A stretch of DNA of 64,000 nucleotides, taken from assembly GCF_000784735.1 (NCBI RefSeq), contig NZ_JSYG01000037.1:1-64000 (forward strand), written 5' to 3'. Below, in pieces: positions 48,664 through 57,027 of the stretch. The translations under genes and the position numbers were made by a program. Every line of letters starts with the position of its first letter. The first letter of the stretch is position 1. The notes beneath the pieces are model-generated. The model was not told where the DNA came from. It did no database searches and saw only the letters and a list, made by a program, of their open reading frames with translations. Source of the DNA: Dickeya undicola. Its GTDB lineage: Bacteria > Pseudomonadota > Gammaproteobacteria > Enterobacterales > Enterobacteriaceae.

Positions 48664-49710
48664 ATGGCGTCTTTCGCCCTTAAATCTGTCCTTTTTCTTG
48701 GCATTGTCAGCGTATTGAGTGCCTGTAAGCCGGAGCCTGCCGAGGTTTCCCGCCCGTTTACCACGTTTGAAGGCAAGACGATGGGCACCTTCTACAGTGT
48801 GAAAATTAGCGGAGAGCTACCAGAAAGCAGCCAGCAGTTGCAGCAGGAAATCGACGTGTTACTGGAGCAGGCCAACAACGAGATTTCCACCTACCGTAAC
48901 GACTCGGTGCTGTCCCGTTTTAATCGTTATTCGGGTACAGAACCGCAGCCGGTGAGTGCCGGTATGGCGGATATCATTTTGGCCGCACAGCGTATTGGCC
49001 GGGCGACAGGCGGCGCAATGGATATCACGGTGGGGCCGCTGGTTAACCTGTGGGGATTTGGACCGCAGAAACGGCCGGTCACCATTCCCAGTCAGCAGCA
49101 AATTGATGATGCACGGCGCAAAGTGGGGCTGAACCACCTCCGTCTGATCAGCGACCATCAGGGCGAGTGGATTCAAAAAGATCTGCCGGATCTTTATGTA
49201 GATCTCTCTACGATGGGGGAAGGGTACGGGGCGGATCTGCTGGCGCAACTGATGACCCGCAAAGGCATCACCAACTATCTGGTGTCGGTGGGCGGCGCGA
49301 TTTCCAGCCGCGGCGTCAACGGTCAGGGGCAGCCCTGGCGGGTCGCCATTCAGAAACCCACCGACAAGGAGAATGCCATTCAGGCGGCGGTAGACCTGCA
49401 AGGCTACGGCATCAGCACTTCCGGCAGCTATCGCAACTATTTTGAGCAGGACGGCAAACGCTATTCGCATGTCATCGACCCGGCCACCGGTCGGCCGATT
49501 ACGCATCAGCTGGTTTCCGCCACCGTGATTGCCAGAACCGCGCTGGAGGCGGATGGCTGGGATACCGGGTTAATGGTGCTGGGCACCGAAAAAGCGCTGA
49601 AACTGGCGGAACAGCAAGGACTGGCGGTTTATTTGATCACCAAAACCGATAAAGGGTTTGAGGCCGTCATGACGCCGCAGTTCAAGGCGTTCCTGTTACC
49701 GACGCCGTAA
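48664..49710 (+). CDS. apbE: FAD:protein FMN transferase ApbE (lipoprotein)
   Basis: A 348-residue periplasmic lipoprotein that transfers FMN from FAD to a threonine in partner proteins such as NqrB/NqrC or RnfG/RnfD. The signal peptide ends in the lipobox LSAC with Cys21. Family blocks include TMGTFYSVKI, NNEISTYRNDSVLSRFN, ATGGAMDITVGPLVNLWGFG, YVDLSTMGEGYGAD and the metal/flavin site SHVIDPATGRPITH. The start at 48664 has GGAG 8 bp upstream. It is one of two ApbE proteins in the window and the one in the periplasm. Confidence 0.94.
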   Translation: MASFALKSVLFLGIVSVLSACKPEPAEVSRPFTTFEGKTMGTFYSVKISGELPESSQQLQQEIDVLLEQANNEISTYRNDSVLSRFNRYSGTEPQPVSAGMADIILAAQRIGRATGGAMDITVGPLVNLWGFGPQKRPVTIPSQQQIDDARRKVGLNHLRLISDHQGEWIQKDLPDLYVDLSTMGEGYGADLLAQLMTRKGITNYLVSVGGAISSRGVNGQGQPWRVAIQKPTDKENAIQAAVDLQGYGISTSGSYRNYFEQDGKRYSHVIDPATGRPITHQLVSATVIARTALEADGWDTGLMVLGTEKALKLAEQQGLAVYLITKTDKGFEAVMTPQFKAFLLPTP

Positions 49711-49808
49711 TCAGACGCCGGGCCTGATGCCGCTCATCAGGCTCGGTTATTGCTGGATAATCCGGCGCGGTGCAGGTACAGCCCGCCCTGGTTACTGAGT
49801 TATCAATT

Positions 49809-49948
49809 TATACCCGTCATACTTCACGTTGCAGGTGTGTAGGCCGCGTTACTCGGCCCATTTCATGGGCTTCGCCCTAACGGACCAACGCTTTGCGTTG
49901 TTCAATACGCACGCGTGTTGTCCTGCAACCTGAATTATTTTGGGTATA
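49809..49948. repeat. Dispersed palindromic repeat, copy 4
   Basis: The 140-bp copy has ends TATACCCGTCATACTTCACG and CCTGCAACCTGAATTATTTT, in the orientation of copy 1. Its interior includes CGCTTTGCG and GGGCTTCGCCC hairpins. It lies about 100 bp after apbE. Confidence 0.87.
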
Positions 49949-50549
49949 TCTCTCCGCATTTTTTTCAGCCGATGTCATTTCCTGCCATTGATATGACTCG
50001 TTATCGTCTGGCGGTTTTTTATATCGACCATGTACTCATGGGAATAAATGGCCGGGTCGCCAGATAGAATAAACTTATAAAAAGAAGGGGTAATGGGTAA
50101 GTGTATTTGGGAGGGAATAATAATGAACCGCTGTTTTATTTATTCAGTGTGACGGGTCATGTTAGCGACTGCCCCAGCTGCGGTGGCTGATACCACTCAA
50201 TGGAGCATGAGCCTTGTAGCGCAGAGCCATCTGGGTCAGCTCTGGCCTGGGTTCACGACGTAGTAACCTGAAAAAGAGTGCTTATATTCAAAGATCAGCC
50301 TATCCAGGTAAATAAAGCGTTACTTCATTTTAAATAAATGTGAATGGTTTATTTTTTAATGAATCAGTCTTTAAACAACGCTATGACATAATAATGGAAT
50401 ATTAGTTAATTAACTAATTTGATTATTTATAAACTAAAAAGCCAATCATATTAACGTTATGACATCGGCCTGCTAAGCAAAACCAAAAACAATAAACCGA
50501 TAACAAATTTAAAGACTATGAAATATTTTTAATTATGGAGTTATTAACG
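49949..50549. promoter_or_regulatory. 600-bp AT-rich region upstream of the fused reductase gene
   Basis: Most of this region is AT-rich and non-coding, with no credible gene. It carries the perfect 18-bp palindrome listed at 50401-50418 and one FNR-like half-site (TTGAT near 50420). The reductase promoter is expected in its right half. Confidence 0.4.
50401..50418. promoter_or_regulatory. Perfect 18-bp palindrome, candidate operator
   Basis: ATTAGTTAATTAACTAAT reads the same on both strands and lies 132 bp before the reductase start. MarR-type regulators often bind palindromes of this length and composition; the regulator here is unknown. Confidence 0.45.
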
Positions 50550-53327
50550 ATGAACATTAACGACCAGGTATTGCGTCCGTTTATTTTGCCAAATGGTGTC
50601 GAGCTTAAAAATCGTCTCCTGATGGCACCCATGACTACCTGCACCGGTTTTTATGACGGAACCGTCACCAAAGAGCTGGTGGAGTACTATCAGGTGCGTG
50701 CCGGCAGCATCGGCGCGGTGATTGTGGAATGCTGTTTTATCGATGATAAAGGGCTGGCGTTTCCCGGTGCGATTGGTATCGATAACGACGATAAGATTGC
50801 CGGGCTGGCAAAAGTTGCTTCGGCCATCAAGGAAAAGGGCTCGAAAGCCATTTTGCAGATCTACCACGGCGGGCGCATGGTGGAGCCGAAACTGATTGGC
50901 GGCCAGTCACCGGTCGGGCCAAGCGCCGTTGCCGCACCACGGGAAGGGGCGGCCGTTCCTGACGCGCTGACGGGCGAGGAAGTGGATGCCATGATCGCCA
51001 AATTTGGCGAAGGGGTGCGTCGTGCCATTGAAGCCGGTTTTGATGGCGTGGAAATCCACGGTGCTAATACCTACCTGATTCAGCAGTTTTACTCCCCGAA
51101 CTCCAACCAGCGCACTGACGAATGGGGTGGCAGCCGCGACAATCGCGCCCGATTCCCGCTCGCCGTGCTGGACATCACCCATAAGATGGCGCGCCAGTAT
51201 GCGGATGCGTCCTTCATCATCGGCTATCGCTTCTCGCCGGAGGAAATCGAAGAGCCGGGCATCCGGTTTGACGACACCCTGTACCTGCTGGAAAAACTGG
51301 CGGCACGTGGGTTGGATTACCTGCATTTTTCTATGGGACATACCCTGCGCTCATCCATCGTCGATACCACCGATCCCACCCCGCTGATTGGCAAATATGT
51401 CGCCATGCGTTCCGACACGCTGGCTAAGGTGCCGGTAATCGGTGTCGGCGGCGTAGTGAATAAAGCGGATGCCGACGCGGCGCTGGAACAGGGTTACGAT
51501 CTGGTGGCGGTGGGGAAAGCCTGCATTGCCTATCCGGACTGGACCGATCGCCTCATCAATCAACAGACGCTCGAACTGTTTATCGACAGCACTCAACGTG
51601 AAGCCCTGACCATTCCGGAACCGCTGTGGCGCTTCTCGCTGGTGGAAGCGATGATCCGCGACATGAGCCTGTCGGCGAAAAAATTCAAGGCGGGTGTGTT
51701 TCAGGAGACAGTGCAGGACGACGCTGGTGAGCTGGTTATCAACGTCAGCCTGGAGACGGATCGCATTGCTGACGTCACGCTGGAACCTAATTCACTGTTG
51801 AATAGCGATTTCGTCAGCAGCTTTGAGGTTATCCGCTCCCGTATTCTGGATGCCAACAGCCCGCACGTGGATGCAGTCACCGGTGCCACCACCCAGAGCG
51901 AGGCGGTGAAAAAGGCGGTATCCAAGGCGTTGGCCAAATCCTGCAAGGCAGCCATTCTGGAAGAGGGCGGCAATCCAGCGGCGATGCCGAGCTATGACGT
52001 GGTGGTGGTCGGTAGCGGCGGTGCGGGTCTGGCTGCGGCGATTCAGGCTTGTGATGACGGCGCTAATGTCCTGATTGTCGAGAAAATGTCCAGTATTGGC
52101 GGCAACACCATCAAAGCGTCCGTGGGGATGAACGCGGCGGGTACTCGCTTTCAGAAAATAAAAGGCATTGATGATGACCCGTCTCGTTTCTATGAGGAAA
52201 CGCTGAAAGGCGGTCAGCATAAAAATAATCCCGATTTGCTGAAACGATTCGTTGACGGTGCGCCGAGGGCGATTGAGTGGCTGGCGGATCACGGCATTGA
52301 GCTGAACGACATCACCATTACCGGCGGGATGAGCGTGGATCGCACCCATCGCCCGGCGGATGGTTCGGCGGTAGGCGGCTTCCTGATCAGCGGTCTGGTG
52401 AAAAACATCAACAAGCGCAATATCGATGTGATGCTGGATACCTCGGTGCTGGACGTGGTGCATGACAAGGGAGCGATTACCGGCGTTCGGGTACGGAATG
52501 AGGACGGCGAAGAGCTGACTATCGCTGCCAAAGGGGTGGTCATGGCTACTGGCGGATTTAGCGCCAACCGTGACATGGTAGTGAAGTATCGCCCGGATCT
52601 GGATGGTTTTGTCACCACCAACCATAAAGGCGCTACCGGCAGCGGTATCGCCATTCTGGAGCAGGTAGGGGCCGATACCGTCGATTTGGGGGAAATTCAG
52701 ATCCACCCGACGGTCGAGCAGACCACCTCTTACCTGATCTCTGAATCCATCCGCGGCGGCGGTGCGATTCTGGTGAACCAGCAGGGGCACCGCTTCTTTA
52801 ACGAGATGGAAACCCGCGATAAGGTGTCGGCGGCAATCATTGGCTTGCCGGAGAAGTATGCCTACATTCTGTTTGATGAGCAGGTGCGCATGAAGAACAA
52901 AGCGGCGGACGAATATCTGTCCCGTGGCTTTGTGGTGAGCGCTGCTTCCCCCCGTGAGCTGGCGGACAAGCTGTCTATCGACTTCCACACGTTGTTAGCG
53001 ACGCTGGAACGCTACAACCGGTTTGTTGAACAACAGCATGATGACGACTTCGGCCGTAAAACCGCGTTGCGCCACCCCATCAATCAGGGGCCGTTCTACG
53101 CTATCCGCATCGCGCCCGGCGTACATCACACCATGGGCGGCGTGGTGATCAACACCGATACCGCGGTACTGGACCACAAGAAACGGGTGATCCGGGGCGC
53201 TTTCGCCGCTGGTGAAGTCGTAGGCGGTATTCACGGTGGCAATCGCATCGGCGGCAATGCCGTCGCCGATATCATCGTTTTTGGTATTCAGGCGGGCCGT
53301 AACGCGGCATCCTACGCGCAGCTGTAA
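50550..53327 (+). CDS. Three-domain flavoprotein: OYE + FMN_bind + fumarate reductase-type
   Basis: A 925-residue soluble protein. Residues ~1-355 are an Old Yellow Enzyme-type NADH:flavin domain (LMAPMTTCTGF, HGGRM, DGVEIHGANTYLIQQFYSP). Residues ~375-455 are an FMN-binding domain with DAVTGATTQSEAV, the motif where ApbE attaches FMN to threonine. Residues ~470-925 are a FAD-dependent flavocytochrome c-type reductase (VVVVGSGGAGLAAAIQA; FNEMETRDKVSAAI; PGVHHTMGGV; HGGNRIGGNAVAD), keeping the Arg/His/Arg substrate residues of fumarate reductases. There is no signal peptide. The layout is that of the cytosolic NADH:fumarate reductase described in Klebsiella; urocanate, acrylate or another enoate is possible. 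A cytosolic ApbE follows 72 bp later. Confidence 0.9.
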   Translation: MNINDQVLRPFILPNGVELKNRLLMAPMTTCTGFYDGTVTKELVEYYQVRAGSIGAVIVECCFIDDKGLAFPGAIGIDNDDKIAGLAKVASAIKEKGSKAILQIYHGGRMVEPKLIGGQSPVGPSAVAAPREGAAVPDALTGEEVDAMIAKFGEGVRRAIEAGFDGVEIHGANTYLIQQFYSPNSNQRTDEWGGSRDNRARFPLAVLDITHKMARQYADASFIIGYRFSPEEIEEPGIRFDDTLYLLEKLAARGLDYLHFSMGHTLRSSIVDTTDPTPLIGKYVAMRSDTLAKVPVIGVGGVVNKADADAALEQGYDLVAVGKACIAYPDWTDRLINQQTLELFIDSTQREALTIPEPLWRFSLVEAMIRDMSLSAKKFKAGVFQETVQDDAGELVINVSLETDRIADVTLEPNSLLNSDFVSSFEVIRSRILDANSPHVDAVTGATTQSEAVKKAVSKALAKSCKAAILEEGGNPAAMPSYDVVVVGSGGAGLAAAIQACDDGANVLIVEKMSSIGGNTIKASVGMNAAGTRFQKIKGIDDDPSRFYEETLKGGQHKNNPDLLKRFVDGAPRAIEWLADHGIELNDITITGGMSVDRTHRPADGSAVGGFLISGLVKNINKRNIDVMLDTSVLDVVHDKGAITGVRVRNEDGEELTIAAKGVVMATGGFSANRDMVVKYRPDLDGFVTTNHKGATGSGIAILEQVGADTVDLGEIQIHPTVEQTTSYLISESIRGGGAILVNQQGHRFFNEMETRDKVSAAIIGLPEKYAYILFDEQVRMKNKAADEYLSRGFVVSAASPRELADKLSIDFHTLLATLERYNRFVEQQHDDDFGRKTALRHPINQGPFYAIRIAPGVHHTMGGVVINTDTAVLDHKKRVIRGAFAAGEVVGGIHGGNRIGGNAVADIIVFGIQAGRNAASYAQL

Positions 53328-53399
53328 TCCATTGCTGACCCGCCAACGCCAGCACGTGCTGCTGGCGTTGGCTTCACCTCGCTTGTGGGATGATTTGTT

Positions 53400-54371
53400 A
53401 TGTCGCCAGATGCTCAGGTTTATACCTATTCCACCGTATTAATGGGTTCACCCATACTCCTGAAACTGTTTGTGCATGATGAGCCGCTGGTTTCCGAGGT
53501 GTTCCGTTGTATTAAACAACAGGAAGATCTTCTGACCGTCAATCGAGCGCATTCCGAGGTAATGGCTATCAATCAGGCAGCGGGTAAACATCCGGTGGTG
53601 GTGAGTCAGCCTGTATTTAATCTGATAAAACGTGCCAGAGAGGTCAGCCTGCTGGAGGGCAGTTGTTTCAATTTTGCCATCGGGCCGGTGGTGAAATGCT
53701 GGAAAATAGGCTTTCAGGGCCACAGCGTGCCGCCCGCCGATGAATTGCGGGCGTTACTGGCGCTGACTGACCCTCACCACGTCGTGCTCAATGCGCAGGA
53801 CTGCTCGGTATGGCTGGAAAAGGCGGGGATGGAGATCGATTTAGGGGCGATCGCCAAAGGGTATATCGCCGATGTCGTCAGGCAATTCCTGTATCAGCAT
53901 CATGTCTATCATGCGTTGATCAACCTGGGCGGCAACGTGCTGGCGCTTGGCAGACCGCAGAACGGCGGTCAGGCTGGGTGGGCGGTAGGCTTGCAAAAGC
54001 CGTTTGGCGACAACGGCGAGCTGATCGGCGTTATCCATGTAGCCAACAAGTCGGTGGTGACCTCCGGCATTTACGAGCGTTATTTCGAGTGCGATGGTCG
54101 CCTTTATCACCATATTCTCGACCCGAAAACCGGTTATCCGCTGGATAACGAATTGCTCAGCGTGACCATCATTTCCGATGCCTCCATCGACGGGGACATC
54201 TACACCACCCTAATTTACGGCCTGGGCGTGGAAAAAGGCATGGCTTACCTGTCCCGGCTGCCACATATTGACGCCATTTTCGTAACCAAAGACCGGCGAG
54301 TCATTCTCTCTTCACCGCAGCAGTATGATTTCACGCTGTTGGATGCGGAGTATGAACAGGTTGTGGTGTGA
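53400..54371 (+). CDS. Cytosolic ApbE-like FMN transferase
   Basis: A 323-residue ApbE-family protein without signal peptide or lipobox. Family blocks are VLMGSPILLKLF, RAREVSLLEGSCFNFAIGPVVKCWKIG, MEIDLGAIAKGYIAD, LINLGGNVLALG and YHHILDPKTGYPLDNELL. It directly follows the fused reductase and is most simply the enzyme that attaches FMN covalently to that protein's threonine in the cytosol, as known for the Klebsiella system. Its TMG-type first motif reads LMG. Confidence 0.93.
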   Translation: MSPDAQVYTYSTVLMGSPILLKLFVHDEPLVSEVFRCIKQQEDLLTVNRAHSEVMAINQAAGKHPVVVSQPVFNLIKRAREVSLLEGSCFNFAIGPVVKCWKIGFQGHSVPPADELRALLALTDPHHVVLNAQDCSVWLEKAGMEIDLGAIAKGYIADVVRQFLYQHHVYHALINLGGNVLALGRPQNGGQAGWAVGLQKPFGDNGELIGVIHVANKSVVTSGIYERYFECDGRLYHHILDPKTGYPLDNELLSVTIISDASIDGDIYTTLIYGLGVEKGMAYLSRLPHIDAIFVTKDRRVILSSPQQYDFTLLDAEYEQVVV

Positions 54372-54384
54372 TTACGCGGGAACG

Positions 54385-54966
54385 CTACTCTTCACCTAAC
54401 AGTGTTTGTTTGGCGGCGGCAAGAAATTCGTCCGACAGCGGATCGCCGGTGGTTGCGCGAGACAACATCAGTGCTCCGACCAACAACGCCGCCTGCGACA
54501 GCGCCTGTTGTCTGCGTTGCTCGTCATCTTCCTTATCGGAAAGGGAGGCCAGCCTACCCAGCATGGCTTTCACGCCATTGAGATACACCTCTCGAACCGG
54601 CTTATCCTCGCTTTCCCGCGCGACATCGCTGGCTAAGGCTGAGATAGTGCATCCGTCTTTCACACCATCGCGGTGGGCGGGAGACAGGTAGCTTTCTACC
54701 AGTGTGCGCAGGTCGCCTGGCTCCGGCTGTTGGCAAATTGCCTGCCAGTGGGTGCTGGCGTCGTCAAGAGCCTTACGGCTGGCGATCGCGGCCAGTTCAT
54801 CCTTGGAGGCAAAGTGCCCGTAGAAACCACCGTGGGTTAACCCGGCTGCCGCCATCAAGTCATTCACGCTGACGCCATTCAGGCCACGTTCACGAAAGAG
54901 CTGTGACGAAACCTGAATAATTTCCTCGCGGTTACGCTCCATCTGTTGTTTTGATACACGGGCCAT
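54385..54966 (-). CDS. TetR/AcrR-family repressor
   Basis: A 193-residue TetR-type regulator with HTH VNDLMAAAGLTHGGFYGHFASKDELAA and a C-terminal ligand domain with a single cysteine (KDGCTISALASD). It closes convergently on the cytosolic apbE gene (13 bp). Upstream, on the same strand, is a decayed aldo/keto reductase gene, and divergently a run of oxidoreductases. Regulators of this type beside short-chain dehydrogenases usually control them in response to electrophiles or lipophilic compounds; this is inferred. Confidence 0.9.
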   Translation of the reverse strand: MARVSKQQMERNREEIIQVSSQLFRERGLNGVSVNDLMAAAGLTHGGFYGHFASKDELAAIASRKALDDASTHWQAICQQPEPGDLRTLVESYLSPAHRDGVKDGCTISALASDVARESEDKPVREVYLNGVKAMLGRLASLSDKEDDEQRRQQALSQAALLVGALMLSRATTGDPLSDEFLAAAKQTLLGEE

Positions 54967-54987
54967 CGCGTTCTCCTCCTATCGGAT

Positions 54988-55035
54988 GGGCATCATCTTA
55001 GGGCATGGAAATACCAGACTCAATAGATGATGCCC
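54988..55035. promoter_or_regulatory. 11-bp inverted repeat upstream of the tetR gene
   Basis: GGGCATCATCT (54988-54998) and AGATGATGCCC (55025-55035) are perfect inverted repeats 22 bp before the tetR start. They could be an operator or the terminator-like end of the pseudogene transcript. Confidence 0.4.
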
Positions 55036-55058
55036 TTCATCAATAACGATCAATCCAT

Positions 55059-55213
55059 TCAGGCGCGCGGTGGTCGCAGATTGGTGATGCGAGCGCTATC
55101 GCCGCCCTGAGCGTGAGGCAGACTGCTGACGATCTGATCGTGTGGCGTGCCGAGTGCCAGTTCAGAGACGCGTAATCCTGTGTTTCGGCCAAACCAAACG
55201 TGGTGTATTGCAT
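55059..55213 (-). pseudogene. Aldo/keto reductase remnant
   Basis: A start ATG at 55213, with GGGAG upstream, begins M-Q-Y-T-T-F-G, the usual aldo/keto reductase start. A tandem duplication of TTTGG (CCAAACCAAA at 55189-55198) then shifts the frame; in the next frame the text continues FGRNTGLRVSELALGT. Instead of the ~280 residues expected next, it jumps to a short tail (PHDQIVSSLPHAQGGDSARIT) that looks like a reductase C-terminus. So both a frameshift and a large internal deletion are inferred. The tail assignment is less sure than the head. Confidence 0.65.
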
Positions 55214-55240
55214 TCTCTCCCACCTCTTTTAAATGTTGGT

Positions 55241-55261
55241 TGACATCTATTATATATGTCA
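55241..55261. promoter_or_regulatory. Palindromic operator candidate, tetR cluster
   Basis: TGACAT and ATGTCA arms flank an AT core, 21 bp in all. A minus-strand TATAAT (-10) lies inside, so a bound repressor would block the promoter of the decayed gene and tetR; on the plus strand TTGACA overlaps its edge. It lies 61 bp before the divergent dehydrogenase gene. Confidence 0.5.
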
Positions 55262-55322
55262 TTCATCATCTATTTGGCAAGGGCGACATCCACCTTCTTC
55301 ACGCTGACAAAAGGACAAACGA

Positions 55323-56186
55323 ATGAATACCACTCCTGCTGTGCTTATTACGGGGGCGTCATCGGGTATTGGCGCGGTTTATGCCGAACGCTTTGCACGT
55401 CGCGGTCATGATCTGGTGCTGGTTGCCCGCGATCGCTCGCGGATGGATACGCTGGCTGTTCGCCTGCGTCAGGACTACGGCGTGACGGTTGATGTCCTGC
55501 CAGCCGATCTTACCCAACCGGATGAACTGGCTACGGTGGAGACGCGACTGCGTGAAGACAACCATATCGGGATCCTGGTGAATAACGCGGGCATGAATAT
55601 CGGTGGGCGCTTTCTCGAACAGGCGACGGACGATATCGAGCGGCTCGTCGCGCTTAACACGACAGCGCTGGTGCGGCTTGCCAGCGCGGTTGCGCCACGT
55701 CTGGCAGCAGCAGGTGCAGGTGCCATCATCAATATTGGTTCAGTGGTTGGTTTGGCACCAGAGTTCGGGTTGACCGTTTACGGTGCGACCAAGGCATTTG
55801 TGCTGTTTCTGTCTCAGGGACTGTGCCTTGAGCTGGCACCCAAAGGCATCTACGTTCAGGCGGTGCTTCCTGCGGCGACACGCACAGAAATTTGGGAACG
55901 TTCCGGCACGGATATCAATACGCTGCCTTCTGTGATGGAAGTTGAAGAACTGGTGGATGCTGCGCTGGTCGGTTTTGATCGCCGCGAACCGGTAACCATC
56001 CCACCGCTCCACGACGCTGGGCAATGGGAAACTTATCAACACACCCGGCAAGCCATGCTACCAGGGTTTTCACAGGCTCATGCTGCCGCACGTTATCAAT
56101 TGCTGCACTCGCCGATACAGAATTGTGTCAGCAGCGCACCCGCTTTATTTACTCAAACAACAGACAGCCTGATGGCAAATCAATAG
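55323..56186 (+). CDS. Short-chain dehydrogenase/reductase
   Basis: A 287-residue cytosolic NAD(P)-dependent oxidoreductase. The Rossmann motif TGASSGIG is near residue 10, with NNAG at about 87, the catalytic Ser (INIGSVVG) and YGATK for Tyr-x3-Lys. The last ~28 residues, after AHAAARYQ, look unlike the family and may be read-through beyond an ancestral stop. It is first of four rightward genes opposite tetR. The substrate is unknown. Confidence 0.92.
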   Translation: MNTTPAVLITGASSGIGAVYAERFARRGHDLVLVARDRSRMDTLAVRLRQDYGVTVDVLPADLTQPDELATVETRLREDNHIGILVNNAGMNIGGRFLEQATDDIERLVALNTTALVRLASAVAPRLAAAGAGAIINIGSVVGLAPEFGLTVYGATKAFVLFLSQGLCLELAPKGIYVQAVLPAATRTEIWERSGTDINTLPSVMEVEELVDAALVGFDRREPVTIPPLHDAGQWETYQHTRQAMLPGFSQAHAAARYQLLHSPIQNCVSSAPALFTQTTDSLMANQ

Positions 56187-56198
56187 GCAAGGTATCTT

Positions 56199-57011
56199 AT
56201 GACATCAAATAAACCTATCGCGCTGGTTACCGGTGCCTCATCGGGGATCGGTGAGGCGACAGCGGAACGGCTGGTACAAGCTGGTTATCAGGTATACGGC
56301 ACCAGCAGACGAGGTGCGCAGGCCAGTCAGCGGCGGTTTGAGCTGTTGGCGCTGGATGTGACTTCTGATGAGTCGGTCAATACTGCTGTAAGCGAACTGC
56401 TACGGCGGGAAGGACGTATCGATCTGCTGGTGAACAATGCGGGTTTTGGGCTTAGCCCTGCGGGGGCAGAAGAAAGCTCAATCGAGCAGGCGCAGGCGCT
56501 TTTTGACACGAACTTTCTCGGTGTTGTTCGCATGACTCGCGCGGTGGTGCCGCACATGCGCCAACAAGGCAGCGGCCGCATCATCAATATCGGTTCCATT
56601 CTCGGCGTTGTGCCGATGCCTTATGTTGCGCTCTACGCGGCCAGCAAACATGCAGTCGAAGGGTATTCAGAGGCGTTGGATCACGAGTTACGCACGCGTG
56701 GCATCCGGGTTTCGGTCATTGAGCCTGCGTATACCAAAACGCAGTTCGAGTCCAACAACGTGCCGCCGGATGCGGTGCTGGATGAATACGCCTCGGTACG
56801 CCGGGCACTGGAAAAGGTGGTGAAGCTGGCTATGGCGAACGCGGATGATCCGGCAGTGGTCGCCGAGGTTGTACTGAAAGCTGCCCGCGCAAAACATCCG
56901 AAACTTCGCTATACGGCAGGCGCGGCCGCGGCTCGCCTGCGACTGCTGCGCCGATTCGCACCGGGTTTACTGGACTCGGGTATCCGCAAAAGTTTGCAGC
57001 TTGATGCGTAG
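56199..57011 (+). CDS. Short-chain dehydrogenase/reductase, second gene
   Basis: A 270-residue oxidoreductase of the same superfamily. It has VTGASSGIGEATAERL at the N-terminus, NNAGFG, Ser in INIGSILG, and YAASKHAVEGYSEAL with the catalytic Tyr and Lys. It begins 13 bp after the first dehydrogenase. Its closest type is the NADP-dependent 17-beta-HSD-like group. The product is probably cytosolic. Confidence 0.93.
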   Translation: MTSNKPIALVTGASSGIGEATAERLVQAGYQVYGTSRRGAQASQRRFELLALDVTSDESVNTAVSELLRREGRIDLLVNNAGFGLSPAGAEESSIEQAQALFDTNFLGVVRMTRAVVPHMRQQGSGRIINIGSILGVVPMPYVALYAASKHAVEGYSEALDHELRTRGIRVSVIEPAYTKTQFESNNVPPDAVLDEYASVRRALEKVVKLAMANADDPAVVAEVVLKAARAKHPKLRYTAGAAAARLRLLRRFAPGLLDSGIRKSLQLDA

Positions 57012-57027
57012 CTTAGGAACTCAGCGT

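Noticed and set aside
17322..49948. CRISPR array interpretation of the repeats
   Set aside because: The four copies are many kilobases apart, vary in length and have no regular spacers or cas genes nearby.
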